Positions 42,208-51,515 of a stretch of 64,000 nucleotides of DNA are shown here, in pieces (positions within the stretch are counted from its first letter, which is position 1; every line of letters starts with the position of its first letter). The notes beneath the pieces were generated by a model, which was given only the letters and a program-made list of their open reading frames with translations, did no database searches and had not been told where the DNA came from. Position numbers and translations under genes: made by a program. The DNA comes from a bacterium BMS3Bbin10 (lineage in GTDB: Bacteria > Pseudomonadota > Alphaproteobacteria > Rhizobiales > Methyloligellaceae), in contig BDTT01000068.1 of assembly GCA_002897995.1 (NCBI GenBank), positions 1-64,000 on the forward strand. Direction: 5' to 3'.

Positions 42208-43491
42208 ATGGCACACGCATCAAGCTATAGGCCGAACACGGCCATCGGGAAGTGGTTCGACGTCAGGCTTCCGGTCATGCGCATGATGCATGATCAGTTC
42301 AACGATTTCCCGACGCCCCGCAATCTGAACTATCTCTGGACGTTTGGCGGCATCCTGACCTTTTTTCTCGTTGTCCAGCTCGCCACGGGCATCGTCCTGG
42401 CCATGCATTATATACCGCACGAGTCGATGGCGTTCGACAGCGTCGAGAAGATCATGCGTGACGTGAACTGGGGCTGGCTGCTGCGCTACATGCATGCAAA
42501 CGGCGGGTCCATGTTCTTCCTTGCCGTCTATATCCATATTGCGCGCGGCATGTATTACGGCTCCTACAAGGCGCCGCGTGAAATCTTGTGGGTCATCGGC
42601 GTGTTTATCTTCCTCGCCATGATGGCCACCGCTTTCATGGGTTATTCGCTGGTATGGGGTCAGATGAGCTTCTGGGCGGTGACGGTCATCACCAACCTGT
42701 TCTCGTCTCTCGATTCCATCGTGGATGGTCTGGGGACTGCCGTCGTGCAGTGGATCTGGGGCGGATTCTCGGTTGGCGGCCCGACGCTGACCCGGCTGTT
42801 CTCCCTGCACTATCTGCTGCCGTTCATCATTACGGGCCTTGTGATCCTGCATATCTGGGCGTTGCACGTGCCGGGCAGCAACAACCCGACGGGCATCGAC
42901 ATCAAATCCAAATCCGATGCGATTCCCTTCCACCCCTATTACACGTTCAAGGATGCTTACGCCTTGTGCCTGTTCGTGATCCTGTTCATGGGGCTGGTGT
43001 TTTATGCGCCGAATTTCCTCGCCCATCCGGATAACTATATTCAGGCCAATCCGTTGCAGACGCCGCCGCACATCGTGCCGGAATGGTATTTCCTTCCCTT
43101 TTACGCGATTCTGCGGGCGATCCCGGACAAGCTGTTTGGCGTGATCGCGTTTGCGGGTTCAATCGGTCTGCTGGCCTTCCTGCCCTGGCTCGACACATCC
43201 AAAGTGAAATCAACGCGCTACCGGCCCATCTACAAATGGTTCTTCGCGCTTTTCATCATCAACACGCTTGTACTGGGCTATCTCGGCGCCAAGCCGGCCG
43301 AAGGGATGTATCTGCTGTTCGCGCGCATTGGCACGGCCTTCTATTTCGCGCATCTGCTGGTGGTCATGCCGGTCGTGGGCTGGTTTGAAAAGCCCTCGGC
43401 CATGCCGGGCAGTATCACCGACGATGTGCTGGGAAAAGGGTCCGGCGGGGGCAGGCCGTCCGCGGCAACCGCTTCACCTGGGCGGCGGTGA
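42208..43491 (+). CDS. petB: Cytochrome b of the bc1 complex
   Basis: 427 residues, full-length bacterial cytochrome b. Haem-ligand helices: [36 protein letters not shown] and [29 protein letters not shown]; quinol-site motif [18 protein letters not shown]. It has eight hydrophobic helices and a basic C-terminus extended by about 25 Gly/Ser-rich residues. It overlaps the GTG-ATG start region of petC. Confidence 0.96.
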   Translation: MAHASSYRPNTAIGKWFDVRLPVMRMMHDQFNDFPTPRNLNYLWTFGGILTFFLVVQLATGIVLAMHYIPHESMAFDSVEKIMRDVNWGWLLRYMHANGGSMFFLAVYIHIARGMYYGSYKAPREILWVIGVFIFLAMMATAFMGYSLVWGQMSFWAVTVITNLFSSLDSIVDGLGTAVVQWIWGGFSVGGPTLTRLFSLHYLLPFIITGLVILHIWALHVPGSNNPTGIDIKSKSDAIPFHPYYTFKDAYALCLFVILFMGLVFYAPNFLAHPDNYIQANPLQTPPHIVPEWYFLPFYAILRAIPDKLFGVIAFAGSIGLLAFLPWLDTSKVKSTRYRPIYKWFFALFIINTLVLGYLGAKPAEGMYLLFARIGTAFYFAHLLVVMPVVGWFEKPSAMPGSITDDVLGKGSGGGRPSAATASPGRR

Positions 43492-43505
43492 TGGGGGAGA
43501 AAGCC

Positions 43506-44306
43506 ATGAGAAACATCGCATCACCGAAACGGAAACTGCTTTTGGCTGTTGCAGCCGCGGTGCTATATGCCGCGAGCGTCGCGGGCACGCCCGCGAAAGC
43601 CGCCGGAGAGCAGACGATTGAGACGCAGAAATGGTCCTTCTCGGGCCCGTTCGGCATGTTCGACCGGGGTCAGCTTCAGCGCGGCTTCAAAGTCTATAAG
43701 GAAGTCTGTGCCGCGTGCCACGGCTTGCGGCTGCTGCGTTTCCGCAATCTTGGCGAGCCCGGCGGGCCGGAATTCAGCAGCGCGGCGGTAAAGGCGCTGG
43801 CCGCCGAAGCCGAGGTTCAGGACGGCCCCGATGATGAGGGGGAAATGTTTACACGGCCCGGCAGGCCGTCGGATGCCTTTGTTTCCCCGTTCGCGAATAA
43901 AAATGCGGCGCGGGCGGCCAACAATGGCGCCTACCCGCCGGACCTTTCGGTCATGGCCAAGGCGCGCGCCCGCGGGCCGGATTATATCTATTCCCTTATG
44001 GCCGGTTATAAAGAGACACCGGACGATTTGGAATTGGCGGAGGGCATGAGCTACAACACCGCCTTCCCGGGCCATCAGATCGCCATGGCGGCGCCGCTTG
44101 ATGACGATGCGGTCGAATATACCGATGGCACCGCGCCAACCCTTGAGAATTATTCCAAGGACATTTCCGCGTTTCTCATGTGGGCGGCGGAGCCGAAGCT
44201 GGAAGAGCGCCACAAGCTCGGTTTCCGCTTCATGATCTATCTTATTATTCTTGCGGGCCTTCTTTATCTGGTCAAGCGCCGCGTGTGGGCCGGGCTAAAG
44301 CATTAG
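43506..44306 (+). CDS. petC: Cytochrome c1 of the bc1 complex
   Basis: 266 residues from MRNIASPKRKLLLAVAAAVLYAASVAGTPAKA, with GGGGGAG 6 bases before the ATG; the earlier GTG/ATG at 43488 is less likely. Haem site CAACHG, axial Met region MSYNTAFPGHQIAMAAPLDDDAVEY, and the anchoring helix FRFMIYLIILAGLLYLVKRRVW are all present. Its TAG stop sits at the first bases of a family A repeat. A terminator follows. Confidence 0.95.
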   Translation: MRNIASPKRKLLLAVAAAVLYAASVAGTPAKAAGEQTIETQKWSFSGPFGMFDRGQLQRGFKVYKEVCAACHGLRLLRFRNLGEPGGPEFSSAAVKALAAEAEVQDGPDDEGEMFTRPGRPSDAFVSPFANKNAARAANNGAYPPDLSVMAKARARGPDYIYSLMAGYKETPDDLELAEGMSYNTAFPGHQIAMAAPLDDDAVEYTDGTAPTLENYSKDISAFLMWAAEPKLEERHKLGFRFMIYLIILAGLLYLVKRRVWAGLKH

Positions 44307-44406
44307 GGCGTATCACCGGTAAGTGGAAACCGGTTACCGGAAAAACGATACGCATAAACAAAGCCGGGATCGCGGTTTTGATTCTATTCGACATGAAGCG
44401 ATCCAG
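44303..44406. repeat. Dispersed repeat, family A copy 5
   Basis: TTAGGGCGTATCACCGGTAAG ... GACATGAAGCGATCCAG, same orientation as copies 1 and 3 but without the insert. Its first TAG is the petC stop codon. The ends are TTAG and CCAG instead of CTAG, so this copy is degraded. Confidence 0.8.
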
Positions 44407-44443
44407 GGTCCCGAGCCTGGTTTCCAGCCGGAATGCGGAATGT

Positions 44444-44475
44444 AAAAAGGCCCCTTCCTCGAAGGGGCCTTTTTT
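44444..44475. terminator. Bidirectional intrinsic terminator between petC and the MXKDX gene
   Basis: AAAAAGGCCCCTTC CTC GAAGGGGCCTTTTTT: a 9-bp stem with a 3-base loop and T/A tails on both sides. It serves the petABC operon and the opposite MXKDX repeat gene. Confidence 0.88.
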
Positions 44476-44532
44476 GCCGGCGGGGCCGTCGCGGTGCGAT
44501 GCCGGCCCGGCCAGCGGCTCCGGGAGGAAGGG

Positions 44533-44769
44533 CTAGTTCTTTTTCATCATGGTGTCGGGCTTTTTCATATCGTCCTTCATCATGGTGTCTTTCATCATGG
44601 TGTCGGGCTTTTTCATATCGTCCTTCATCATGGTGTCTTTCATCATGGTGTCGGACTTTTTCATATCGTCCTTCATCATGGTGTCCTTCTTATCTCCGCT
44701 GGCGAAGGACGGCGCCGCCAACATGAGAGAGGCGGTGAGGACGGTAAGCGTAAGCAGGCGTTTTTTCAT
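44533..44769 (-). CDS. MXKDX-repeat secreted protein
   Basis: 78 residues, with AGGAGG 5 bases upstream of the ATG. After the signal peptide MKKRLLTLTVLTASLMLAAPSFAS the mature peptide is built of DTMMKDDMKKxDTMMK repeats. The Met/Lys/Asp repeat is diagnostic of the pentapeptide MXKDX protein family. Met-rich motifs suggest metal (copper) binding or oxidation sensing, but no function is established. The DNA repeats are near-exact, so copy number could vary. Confidence 0.85.
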   Translation of the reverse strand: MKKRLLTLTVLTASLMLAAPSFASGDKKDTMMKDDMKKSDTMMKDTMMKDDMKKPDTMMKDTMMKDDMKKPDTMMKKN

Positions 44770-44956
44770 GACTTCCTCCTGAACAGGCAATTGAATCGCT
44801 TCTGTGCCTTCGCAGTAACGAACCGGGAGAAAATTCAGATGCGGGGCGCCGGCGGAGGAAACGGACTTTTTCCTTTGGCACCAATCGGACGGGGGGCTAG
44901 GGTCCGGGCTGCGGAAAGAACAAGAAGCAAGGCCGCTGGGGCAGGGGGTTGAACGC

Positions 44957-45844
44957 ATGACAAAAACCGTACTCGGCATCATCGGCGGAAGCGGCGTATA
45001 TGATCTGCCGGGGCTTGAGAAGACGCGCACCGAGCGTATCCACACACCGTGGGGCGAGCCTTCCGATGAGTTGGGCTTCGGCGAGATAGACGGGCTTCCG
45101 CTCGTCTTTCTGCCGCGCCATGGGCGTGGCCACCGTCTCGGCCCCAGCCAGATCAACTACCGCGCCAATATCGACGCCCTGAAGCGGGCCGGCGTGACGG
45201 ACCTTGTGTCCGTCTCCGCCTGCGGATCGTTCCGCGAGGAACTCTCTCCCGGCACCCTCGTGCTGGTGGATCAGTTCATCGACCGCACCTTCGCCCGCGA
45301 GAAAAGTTTTTTCGGTCCGGGCTGCGTCGCCCATGTGGCGTTTGCCGATCCGGTGAGCCCGGGCCTCGCCGATCGCATCGAGACGGCGGCAAAGTCAGAG
45401 GAACTGGACTACAAGCGCGGCGGGACTTATCTGGTCATGGAAGGTCCGCAATTCTCAACCCGCGCGGAGTCCGATCTTTACCGCTCCTGGAATTGCGATG
45501 TCATCGGCATGACCAACATGCCCGAGGCGAAACTCGCCCGTGAAGCTGAAATCTGCTACGCGACGCTTGCCTTGGTCACCGACTATGATTGCTGGCATGA
45601 GAGCCATGCGGACATCGATATCGAAGTGCTTCTGAAGACCCTGCATGACAATGTGGAAAAGGCCACGCGCCTGATCGGAAGACTGGCCCGCGATATGCCG
45701 CGCGAGCATGAGCCATGCCCCATCGGGTCCGACAGGGCGCTGGAGGTGGCCATCATCACCGCGCCCGAAGCGCGCGACCCGGAGCTTCTGAGAAAGCTCG
45801 ACGCGGTGGCCGGACGGGTGTTGCAGGGGGGGGCAGGGCAATGA
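44957..45844 (+). CDS. mtnP: 5'-methylthioadenosine phosphorylase
   Basis: 295 residues. Motifs: [52 protein letters not shown]-type [31 protein letters not shown], and [29 protein letters not shown]. It cleaves methylthioadenosine with phosphate to adenine and methylthioribose-1-phosphate. First gene of the salvage operon; its stop overlaps the apt start (ATGA). Confidence 0.95.
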   Translation: MTKTVLGIIGGSGVYDLPGLEKTRTERIHTPWGEPSDELGFGEIDGLPLVFLPRHGRGHRLGPSQINYRANIDALKRAGVTDLVSVSACGSFREELSPGTLVLVDQFIDRTFAREKSFFGPGCVAHVAFADPVSPGLADRIETAAKSEELDYKRGGTYLVMEGPQFSTRAESDLYRSWNCDVIGMTNMPEAKLAREAEICYATLALVTDYDCWHESHADIDIEVLLKTLHDNVEKATRLIGRLARDMPREHEPCPIGSDRALEVAIITAPEARDPELLRKLDAVAGRVLQGGAGQ

Positions 45845-46377
45845 CGGAGGCAGACATCAGGGCGCTTGTGCGCACCATCCCCGACTATCCCAAGCCCGGC
45901 ATCATGTTCCGCGACATCACCACGCTGCTGGGCGACGCCATGGGTCTCACCGCCTGTATCGAGCAACTGGCCGCGCCCTATCGCGAGGTTCAGGTGGACG
46001 CGGTCGCCGGCATCGAGGCGCGCGGGTTTATTCTGGGCGGCGCCGTCGCCGACCGGCTGGGCTGCGGCTTCGTGCCCATCCGCAAGAAGGGCAAGCTGCC
46101 GGGCAAGGCCGTCGGCCAGGACTACGAGCTGGAATACGGCGTCGACGTCATAGAGATCCACGAAGACGGCATCACGAGCGGTGAACGGGTGCTGCTGGTG
46201 GATGATCTCATCGCTACAGGCGGCACGGCGGCGGCGGCGGTCAAACTGCTGCGCAAGCTCAACGCGGAGATTGTCGCCGCGGCCTTCGTCATCGACCTGC
46301 CCGACCTTGCGGGCCGCAAACGGGTCGAGGCGCTCGGCGTTGAGTGCCATACGCTGATTGAGTTCGAAGGGGATTAG
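45841..46377 (+). CDS. apt: Adenine phosphoribosyltransferase
   Basis: 178 residues from [32 protein letters not shown], overlapping mtnP by 4 bases; the track ORF starts 42 codons early. Family motifs: [31 protein letters not shown], and the PRPP motif [14 protein letters not shown]. It converts the adenine released by MtnP to AMP, which explains its position. Confidence 0.95.
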   Translation: MTEADIRALVRTIPDYPKPGIMFRDITTLLGDAMGLTACIEQLAAPYREVQVDAVAGIEARGFILGGAVADRLGCGFVPIRKKGKLPGKAVGQDYELEYGVDVIEIHEDGITSGERVLLVDDLIATGGTAAAAVKLLRKLNAEIVAAAFVIDLPDLAGRKRVEALGVECHTLIEFEGD

Positions 46378-46389
46378 AGCACAGGACCC

Positions 46390-47481
46390 ATGAATATAGA
46401 CGGCAAACATTTCCGCACCATCTGGGTCGATGACGATGAATGGACCGTCGGCATCATCGACCAGACAAAACTGCCGCATGTTTTTGAAACCAGGGCGCTA
46501 AAATGCGTTGGCGACGCGGCCTATGCGATAAAGGAGATGCTGGTGCGCGGCGCGCCGCTGATCGGGGCGACAGCCGCCTACGGGATCTGCCTCGCCTTGC
46601 GCGAGAACGCGTCGGACAAAAATCTTGAAGCCGCCTGCCAGTTGCTCATGGCCACACGGCCGACGGCGGTCAATCTGCGCTGGGCCCTCGATGAGATGAT
46701 GCATTGCGTCCGCAGCCTGCCGCGCGAAAAAAGGGTGATCGCGGCTTATGCCCGGGCTGGCGAAATCTGCGATGAGGATGTGGAAACCTGCCGCATGATC
46801 GGTGTGCATGGGCTGGGGCTCATCGAGAAGATCGCACGGGCCAAAAAGGGCAAGGCGGTGAATATCCTCACCCATTGCAACGCCGGCTGGCTGGCGACCG
46901 TCGACTGGGGAACGGCGACCTCGCCGATCTATCAGGCCCATGCGGCGGGCTTGCCCGTCCATGTCTGGGTCGATGAAACGCGGCCCCGCAATCAGGGCGC
47001 CGCGCTCACCGCCTTTGAGCTGGGTCATGAGGGCGTGCCCCATACGATTATCGCCGACAATGCGGGCGGGCATCTGATGCAGCGCGGCGAAGTTGATCTG
47101 GTGCTGACCGGCACCGACCGCACCGCCGCCAGCGGCGATGTCGCCAACAAGATCGGCACTTATTTGAAAGCACTCGCGGCGGCCGACAATGAGCTGCCCT
47201 TCTATGTCGCCCTGCCGCACACCACCATCGACTGGTCTCTGATGGATGGATTTGAAATTCCCATCGAGGAGCGCGGAAGCGAAGAGGTGACGCAGATGAG
47301 CGGGCGCACAGCTGAGGGAGAGGTGATCACGATAGATATCGCCGCGCCGGGCAGTCCGGCGGCCAATCCGGCATTCGACGTGACGCCGGCGCGCCTCGTC
47401 ACCGGCCTCATCACCGAGCGGGGCGTGTGCGCGGCCAGCCTCGACGGGCTGCTGGGACTCTATCCGGAGAGGGGCGAATGA
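46390..47481 (+). CDS. mtnA: Methylthioribose-1-phosphate isomerase
   Basis: 363 residues of the eIF2B-alpha-like family. Motifs: [40 protein letters not shown] (catalytic Cys), [18 protein letters not shown], and [26 protein letters not shown] (catalytic Asp). It isomerises methylthioribose-1-phosphate to methylthioribulose-1-phosphate, the substrate of the aldolase encoded next. Confidence 0.95.
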   Translation: MNIDGKHFRTIWVDDDEWTVGIIDQTKLPHVFETRALKCVGDAAYAIKEMLVRGAPLIGATAAYGICLALRENASDKNLEAACQLLMATRPTAVNLRWALDEMMHCVRSLPREKRVIAAYARAGEICDEDVETCRMIGVHGLGLIEKIARAKKGKAVNILTHCNAGWLATVDWGTATSPIYQAHAAGLPVHVWVDETRPRNQGAALTAFELGHEGVPHTIIADNAGGHLMQRGEVDLVLTGTDRTAASGDVANKIGTYLKALAAADNELPFYVALPHTTIDWSLMDGFEIPIEERGSEEVTQMSGRTAEGEVITIDIAAPGSPAANPAFDVTPARLVTGLITERGVCAASLDGLLGLYPERGE

Positions 47482-47499
47482 AAGCCGGCGCCTGACATT

Positions 47500-47645
47500 T
47501 TTCCCTCCCCCTGGCGGGGAGGGGCCAGGGGTGGGGGGCGATACCTTGTTGTTGGGCATTGAAACTGGCGGGGGTGTAAAAACATGCCGCTGTCACCCCA
47601 CCCGACCACTTCGTGGCCACCCTCCCCGTCAAGGGGAGGGAGGGT
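47500..47645. repeat. GC-rich intergenic repeat, family E, inverted pair
   Basis: Left part TTCCCTCCCCCTGGCGGGGAGGGGCCAGGGGTGGGGGGC; right part CACCCCACCCGACCACTTCGTGGCCACCCTCCCCGTCAAGGGGAGGG, its partial inverse. A shorter relative is at 48790-48831. It fills the gap between mtnA and the aldolase gene. Confidence 0.65.
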
Positions 47646-47691
47646 TATAGTCGATGCCGAATTTGCCTGCACAGCGATAGGGATGCACTCA

Positions 47692-48339
47692 ATGGACGAA
47701 GCCTGGCTGCGTCAGCAAATCATCGACACTGCCCTGGCCATGTCGGGGGAGGGCCTGTCGCCGGGGACATCGGGCAATGTTTCGGCGCGGTGGAAAGAAG
47801 GCATGCTGATCACGCCCACCGGCATGGCCTATGATGACCTGATTCCGGAAGATATTGTTTTCTTGGAAAAAAATGGCGAACCGCTCCCCGGCGCGCGCAA
47901 GCCTTCGAGCGAATGGCGTTTTCATCTCTCCGCTTATGGCGCGCGCAAAGACGCCGGCGCCGTCGTCCACACCCATTCCCGGTTCGCCACCGCGCTGGCC
48001 TGCGCCCGCAAACCTATTCCCGCCTTCCACTATATGGTCGCGGTTGCCGGCGGGGAGGACATTCCATTGGCGGATTACGCCACCTTTGGAACCAGGGAGT
48101 TAGCCGACAATGTTGCCGCCACGCTCAAGGACCGCAGCGCCTGCCTGATGGCCAATCACGGGCAGATTGCATGCGGGGCAACGCTGGAGGCTGCGCTCGC
48201 GCTGGCGCGCGAGGTTGAAGCGCTGGCGGCGCAATATGTGGCGGTCTGCCAGCTGGGCGAGCCGCATATTCTGGATGGTGAGGAGATGAGCCGCGTTCTG
48301 AAGCGTTTCGAAAGCTACGGGCAGCGGGACGGGGGCTGA
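47692..48339 (+). CDS. Class II aldolase, probable methylthioribulose-1-phosphate aldolase
   Basis: 215 residues from MDEAWLRQQIIDTALAMS; the ATG at 47683 is an alternative. Class II aldolase/adducin fold: GLSPGTSGNVSARW, metal His pairs HTHSRFATALA and ANHGQIACG, and the catalytic Glu region KPSSEWRFHLSAY. Placed after mtnP-apt-mtnA it fits the Ald2-type aldolase that splits methylthioribulose-1-phosphate into DHAP and methylthioacetaldehyde (methylthio-DHAP shunt). A fuculose-phosphate-type aldolase is the alternative. mtnB/C/D are absent here, which favours the shunt. Confidence 0.82.
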   Translation: MDEAWLRQQIIDTALAMSGEGLSPGTSGNVSARWKEGMLITPTGMAYDDLIPEDIVFLEKNGEPLPGARKPSSEWRFHLSAYGARKDAGAVVHTHSRFATALACARKPIPAFHYMVAVAGGEDIPLADYATFGTRELADNVAATLKDRSACLMANHGQIACGATLEAALALAREVEALAAQYVAVCQLGEPHILDGEEMSRVLKRFESYGQRDGG

Positions 48340-48361
48340 AGCTCTGTTGGCCAAAGGGCCT

Positions 48362-48515
48362 GCGGCGCATGCTTCGAGACGCGCCCTTCAGGGCGCTCCT
48401 CAGCATGAGGCATGTATTTTTGTTTTGCTCAACCCTCATCCTGAGGAGGCGCTCCGAGCCGTCTCGAAGCCTCATCCTGAGGAGGCGCGAAGCGCCGTCT
48501 CGAAGGATGTGCGGA
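48362..48515. repeat. Palindromic repeat cluster, family D copy 2
   Basis: Several alternately oriented units of CTTCGAGACG...CTCCTCAGCATGAGG and CCTCATCCTGAGGAGGCGC...CGTCTCGAAG in a row. It is the same element as at 9800-9915. Located between the aldolase and a convergent small gene. Confidence 0.8.
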
Positions 48516-48541
48516 TCGCTCAAACGCAACGGCCCTCGATA

Positions 48542-48775
48542 TCAGAGCACATCGGCAAGCCAGGAGACCGTGGCGCGCGCCTTGTCTTCAGCCTCGCTCT
48601 CGCACCGGAAACTTTTCTCGCCATGAAATCCGATCGGGAACCAGCCGCGCATATCCTCTGGTTCGCGGCGGTATTCCTCGAAGCCGAAAGAGCCGTCGGG
48701 GCGAATGAAAAAATCGACGCAGCGGCCGCCGTCAGGTGTCTCGATTGAGCGAAGGACTCTGTTTTTTCCGGCCAT
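48542..48775 (-). CDS. Small hypothetical protein
   Basis: 77 residues (MAGKNRVLRSIETPDGGRCVDFFIRPDGSFGFEEYRREPEDMRGWFPIGFHGEKSFRCESEAEDKARATVSWLADVL). A compact, acidic, probably soluble beta-alpha protein with a conserved-looking central DGSFGFEEYRREPED. No family is recognised. It is separated from ychF by a GC-rich repeat. Confidence 0.65.
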   Translation of the reverse strand: MAGKNRVLRSIETPDGGRCVDFFIRPDGSFGFEEYRREPEDMRGWFPIGFHGEKSFRCESEAEDKARATVSWLADVL

Positions 48776-48789
48776 GGCGATTGCTCCTA

Positions 48790-48831
48790 CTCTCCCTCCC
48801 CCCTTGCGGGGGAGGGCCGGGGAGGGGGGTC
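48790..48831. repeat. GC-rich intergenic repeat, family E copy 2
   Basis: CTCTCCCTCCCCCCTTGCGGGGGAGGGCCGGGGAGGGGGGTC, a short hairpin between the hypothetical gene and the end of ychF. Could terminate ychF transcription. Confidence 0.6.
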
Positions 48832-49957
48832 AGGTTGCGAAACGGAAATGCAGCAGGTCTCCGTCCTTGACCACATAGTCCTTGCCTTCCAGGCGCATCC
48901 TGCCCGCCTCGCGCGCACCGGTCTCGCCATTATATTTGATAAAATCGTCATAGGTGATGGTCTCGGCCCGGATGAAACCCTTCTCGAAGTCCGTGTGGAT
49001 GACGGCGGCGGCCCTCGGCGCCCTGGTATTCTCGCGCACGGTCCAGGCGCGCACCTGCTTTTCGCCCGCGGTGAAAAAGGTGATGAGTTCAAGCAGGTTG
49101 TAACCGGCGCGGATGAGCCGGGCGAGACCGGGCTCGGCGAGGCCAAGCTCGTTCAGATATTCGGTGCGTTCATCTTCGGGAAGCTGCGCCAGTTCGGCTT
49201 CGATCTTGGCGGAAATCACGACGACTTCCGCGGGCCTGGGGTCGCCCGCGCCTGCGCTGCGCGCGTCGTCCGCAACCCTGGCTTCCACATTCCTCGAATA
49301 TTCGTTGCCGGTGGCGGCCGAAGCCTCATCCACATTGCAGACATAGAGGACCCGCTTGGATGTCAGCAGGTTGAGGGCCCGAAAGGCGCGCCGGTCTTCC
49401 TCCGCCACCCCGGCGAGGCGCGCCGGTTTGCCATTTTGCAGCATCGCAAGCGCCAGATGCACCAGTTCGAGCGTTTTCCTGGCCTCCTTGTCCTGGCCCC
49501 GGAGTTTCTTCTCCAGCGGCTCGATGCGCTTCTCCAGGCTCTCCATGTCGGCCAGCATCAGCTCGGTCTCGACGATTTCCGCATCGCTCAGCGGGTCGAT
49601 GCGTCCACCCACATGGGTGACGTCCGCGTCGTCGAAGCAGCGCAGGGTGTAGGCGATGGCGTCCACCTCGCGGATATGGGCCAGGAACTGGTTGCCCAGC
49701 CCTTCGCCCTTGGACGCGCCTTTGACCAGCCCGGCAATGTCCACGAATGTCAGGCGCGTCGGCACGACGGCCTGAGGCCTGACGATAGCGGCGATCTTTT
49801 CAAGGCGCGGGTCGGGCACCGGCACCTCGCCCACATTGGGCTCGATGGTGCAGAACGGATAATTGGCGGCCTCCGCGGAGGCCGTCTGCGTCAGCGCGTT
49901 GAAAAGCGTGGACTTGCCGACATTGGGCAGCCCGACGATACCGCATTTGAATCCCAT
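48830..49957 (-). CDS. ychF: Ribosome-binding ATPase YchF
   Basis: 375 residues from [24 protein letters not shown]; the track ORF is extended by 72 codons. OBG-family G motifs: GLPNVGKST (G1), [28 protein letters not shown] (G3 region), and NVDEASA in place of NKxD, the change that makes YchF prefer ATP. A C-terminal TGS domain follows ([41 protein letters not shown]). Co-directional with pth, the usual pairing. Confidence 0.96.
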   Translation of the reverse strand: MGFKCGIVGLPNVGKSTLFNALTQTASAEAANYPFCTIEPNVGEVPVPDPRLEKIAAIVRPQAVVPTRLTFVDIAGLVKGASKGEGLGNQFLAHIREVDAIAYTLRCFDDADVTHVGGRIDPLSDAEIVETELMLADMESLEKRIEPLEKKLRGQDKEARKTLELVHLALAMLQNGKPARLAGVAEEDRRAFRALNLLTSKRVLYVCNVDEASAATGNEYSRNVEARVADDARSAGAGDPRPAEVVVISAKIEAELAQLPEDERTEYLNELGLAEPGLARLIRAGYNLLELITFFTAGEKQVRAWTVRENTRAPRAAAVIHTDFEKGFIRAETITYDDFIKYNGETGAREAGRMRLEGKDYVVKDGDLLHFRFAT

Positions 49958-49973
49958 GAATTTTCCCGCGCCT

Positions 49974-50741
49974 TTATTTTTCGTTTGCGCCGTTTGCGCG
50001 GAACAGGCCCCGCAGCCGGGCGAAGGGACCGCTCGGCCGGGCGGGCCGGGGATCGTCCGGCCCGGAGGCGGGTGCGGCGGCTTTGCGCGCCAGATCGCGT
50101 TGAGTGGGCGCCCTGGAGACACGCTTCTTGCCGGAACCGCCCCGCTTCCTGGATGAGGCAGCAGGCTTTTCATCGCTGCCGCAGGCGAGCGCGACCTTGT
50201 TCATAAAATTGGCGGTATCGCCATCGGCCAGATGCGGCGCGGCGTCGGCGATGGCCGCAATCAGCGGCGCCAGCCAGACTTGTTCGGATTTGGAGAAATC
50301 CTTCAGCACATGGCCGTGGACTTTCGATTTGTCGCCAGGATGGCCGATGCCGATACGCACCCTGATATATTCGTTGCCAATATGGCGCGTCAGCGATTTG
50401 AGACCGTTATGACCGGCAACGCCGCCGCCGGTTTTCACGCGGACTTTGCAAGGCGCCAGGTCGAGTTCGTCATGCAGCACAATCACGTCGTCAGGGGCGA
50501 GCTTGAAGAAGCGTATCGCCTCGTTCGCGGCGCGCCCGGACTCGTTCATGAATGTTGCCGGTTTCAGCAGCAGGCATTTCTCGCCGCCCAGGCGCCCTTC
50601 GGCGATCTGGCCGTGGAACTTCTTGCGCCACGGACCGAAGCTGTGCGTTTTGGCGATTGCGTCGATCGCCATAAAGCCAACATTGTGCCGGTTGCGCGCA
50701 TGCTCAGCGCCAGGATTGCCTAGTCCGATCAGCAGCTTCAT
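49974..50741 (-). CDS. pth: Peptidyl-tRNA hydrolase with basic tail
   Basis: 255 residues from MKLLIGLGNPGAEHARNRHNVGFMAID (start 3 codons inside the track ORF). Catalytic His and family motifs: NRHNVGF, KPATFMNESGRA, HDELDLAPCKVRVKTGGGVAGHNGLKSL, RIGIGHPG. After the usual 190 residues comes a basic, disordered tail of about 60 (KRGGSGKKRVSRAPTQRDLARKAA...). It recycles stalled peptidyl-tRNA. It is immediately downstream of the bL25 gene. Confidence 0.95.
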   Translation of the reverse strand: MKLLIGLGNPGAEHARNRHNVGFMAIDAIAKTHSFGPWRKKFHGQIAEGRLGGEKCLLLKPATFMNESGRAANEAIRFFKLAPDDVIVLHDELDLAPCKVRVKTGGGVAGHNGLKSLTRHIGNEYIRVRIGIGHPGDKSKVHGHVLKDFSKSEQVWLAPLIAAIADAAPHLADGDTANFMNKVALACGSDEKPAASSRKRGGSGKKRVSRAPTQRDLARKAAAPASGPDDPRPARPSGPFARLRGLFRANGANEK

Positions 50742-50789
50742 GGGAGCCAAGACCTTATCGGGTCCAGAGGAGGGCGTGCCGTTTGCGCC

Positions 50790-51488
50790 TTACTCCTTGC
50801 CGGCCTCCGACTTGCCACCGGCTTCGCCGCCCTCTTCGCCTTCGCCCTCTGCGCCTTCCTCACCCTCTTCGAGCTCTTCGCCCTCAAGGTCTTCTTCTTC
50901 CTCCACCTCATCCACAATCTCGGCCATGCGGCCGACAACGTTGACGATGGTGAAATCGCGGTCGGCGATGGTCAGCTCAACGCCCTCGGGAAACTTGATC
51001 GAGGAGACATGAAGGGAGTCGCCGATATCGAGGCCGGTAAGGTCCGCGTCCAGGCGCTCGGGGATTGCCTCTGCAAGGCATCTCAGCTCGATGGTATGGC
51101 GCACGATGTTGAGCACGCCGCCGCGCTTCAGGCCCGGCGATTCCTCTTCGTTCAGGAACTGCATCGGCACTTCGACCGTCACTTTGGCCCCCTTGCCGAG
51201 CCGCATGAAATCCACATGAAGAGGCACGTCGCGAACCGGATGGAGCTGGAATTCGCGCGGGATCACGCGGGTTTGCTCACCCTCCACGTCGAGCATGAAA
51301 ATCGTGTTCAGGAACTGGCCCGTGCGCACCAGCAGCCGCAGCTCCTTGTCGTCCACCGAAACGGTCTGCGGGTCCGTGTTGTCCCCGTAGATAATGGCCG
51401 GAATACGTCCTTCGCGCCGCGCCGCACGGGCTGCGCCCTTGCCCGTTTGATCACGCATCGCGGCTTTGATCTGGCTGATCTCGGCCAT
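50790..51488 (-). CDS. rplY: 50S ribosomal protein bL25 (Ctc type)
   Basis: 232 residues. The N-terminal L25 domain (AEISQIKAAMRDQTGKGAARAARREGRIPAIIYGDN) is followed by the Ctc beta domain (QFLNEEESPGLKRGGVLNIVRHTIELRCLAEAIPERLDADLTGLDIGDSLHVSSI). A strongly acidic C-terminal tail follows (EEEEDLEGEELEEGEEGAEGEGEEGGEAGG). It binds 5S rRNA. The acidic tail is longer than usual and is adjacent to a pth with a basic tail. Confidence 0.94.
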   Translation of the reverse strand: MAEISQIKAAMRDQTGKGAARAARREGRIPAIIYGDNTDPQTVSVDDKELRLLVRTGQFLNTIFMLDVEGEQTRVIPREFQLHPVRDVPLHVDFMRLGKGAKVTVEVPMQFLNEEESPGLKRGGVLNIVRHTIELRCLAEAIPERLDADLTGLDIGDSLHVSSIKFPEGVELTIADRDFTIVNVVGRMAEIVDEVEEEEDLEGEELEEGEEGAEGEGEEGGEAGGKSEAGKE

Positions 51489-51515
51489 GTCTCATCCTTT
51501 CAAAATTTTCAGGGT

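Noticed and set aside
48848-50206. 452-aa plus-strand ORF
   Set aside because: Antisense shadow of ychF, a gene with unmistakable G motifs.
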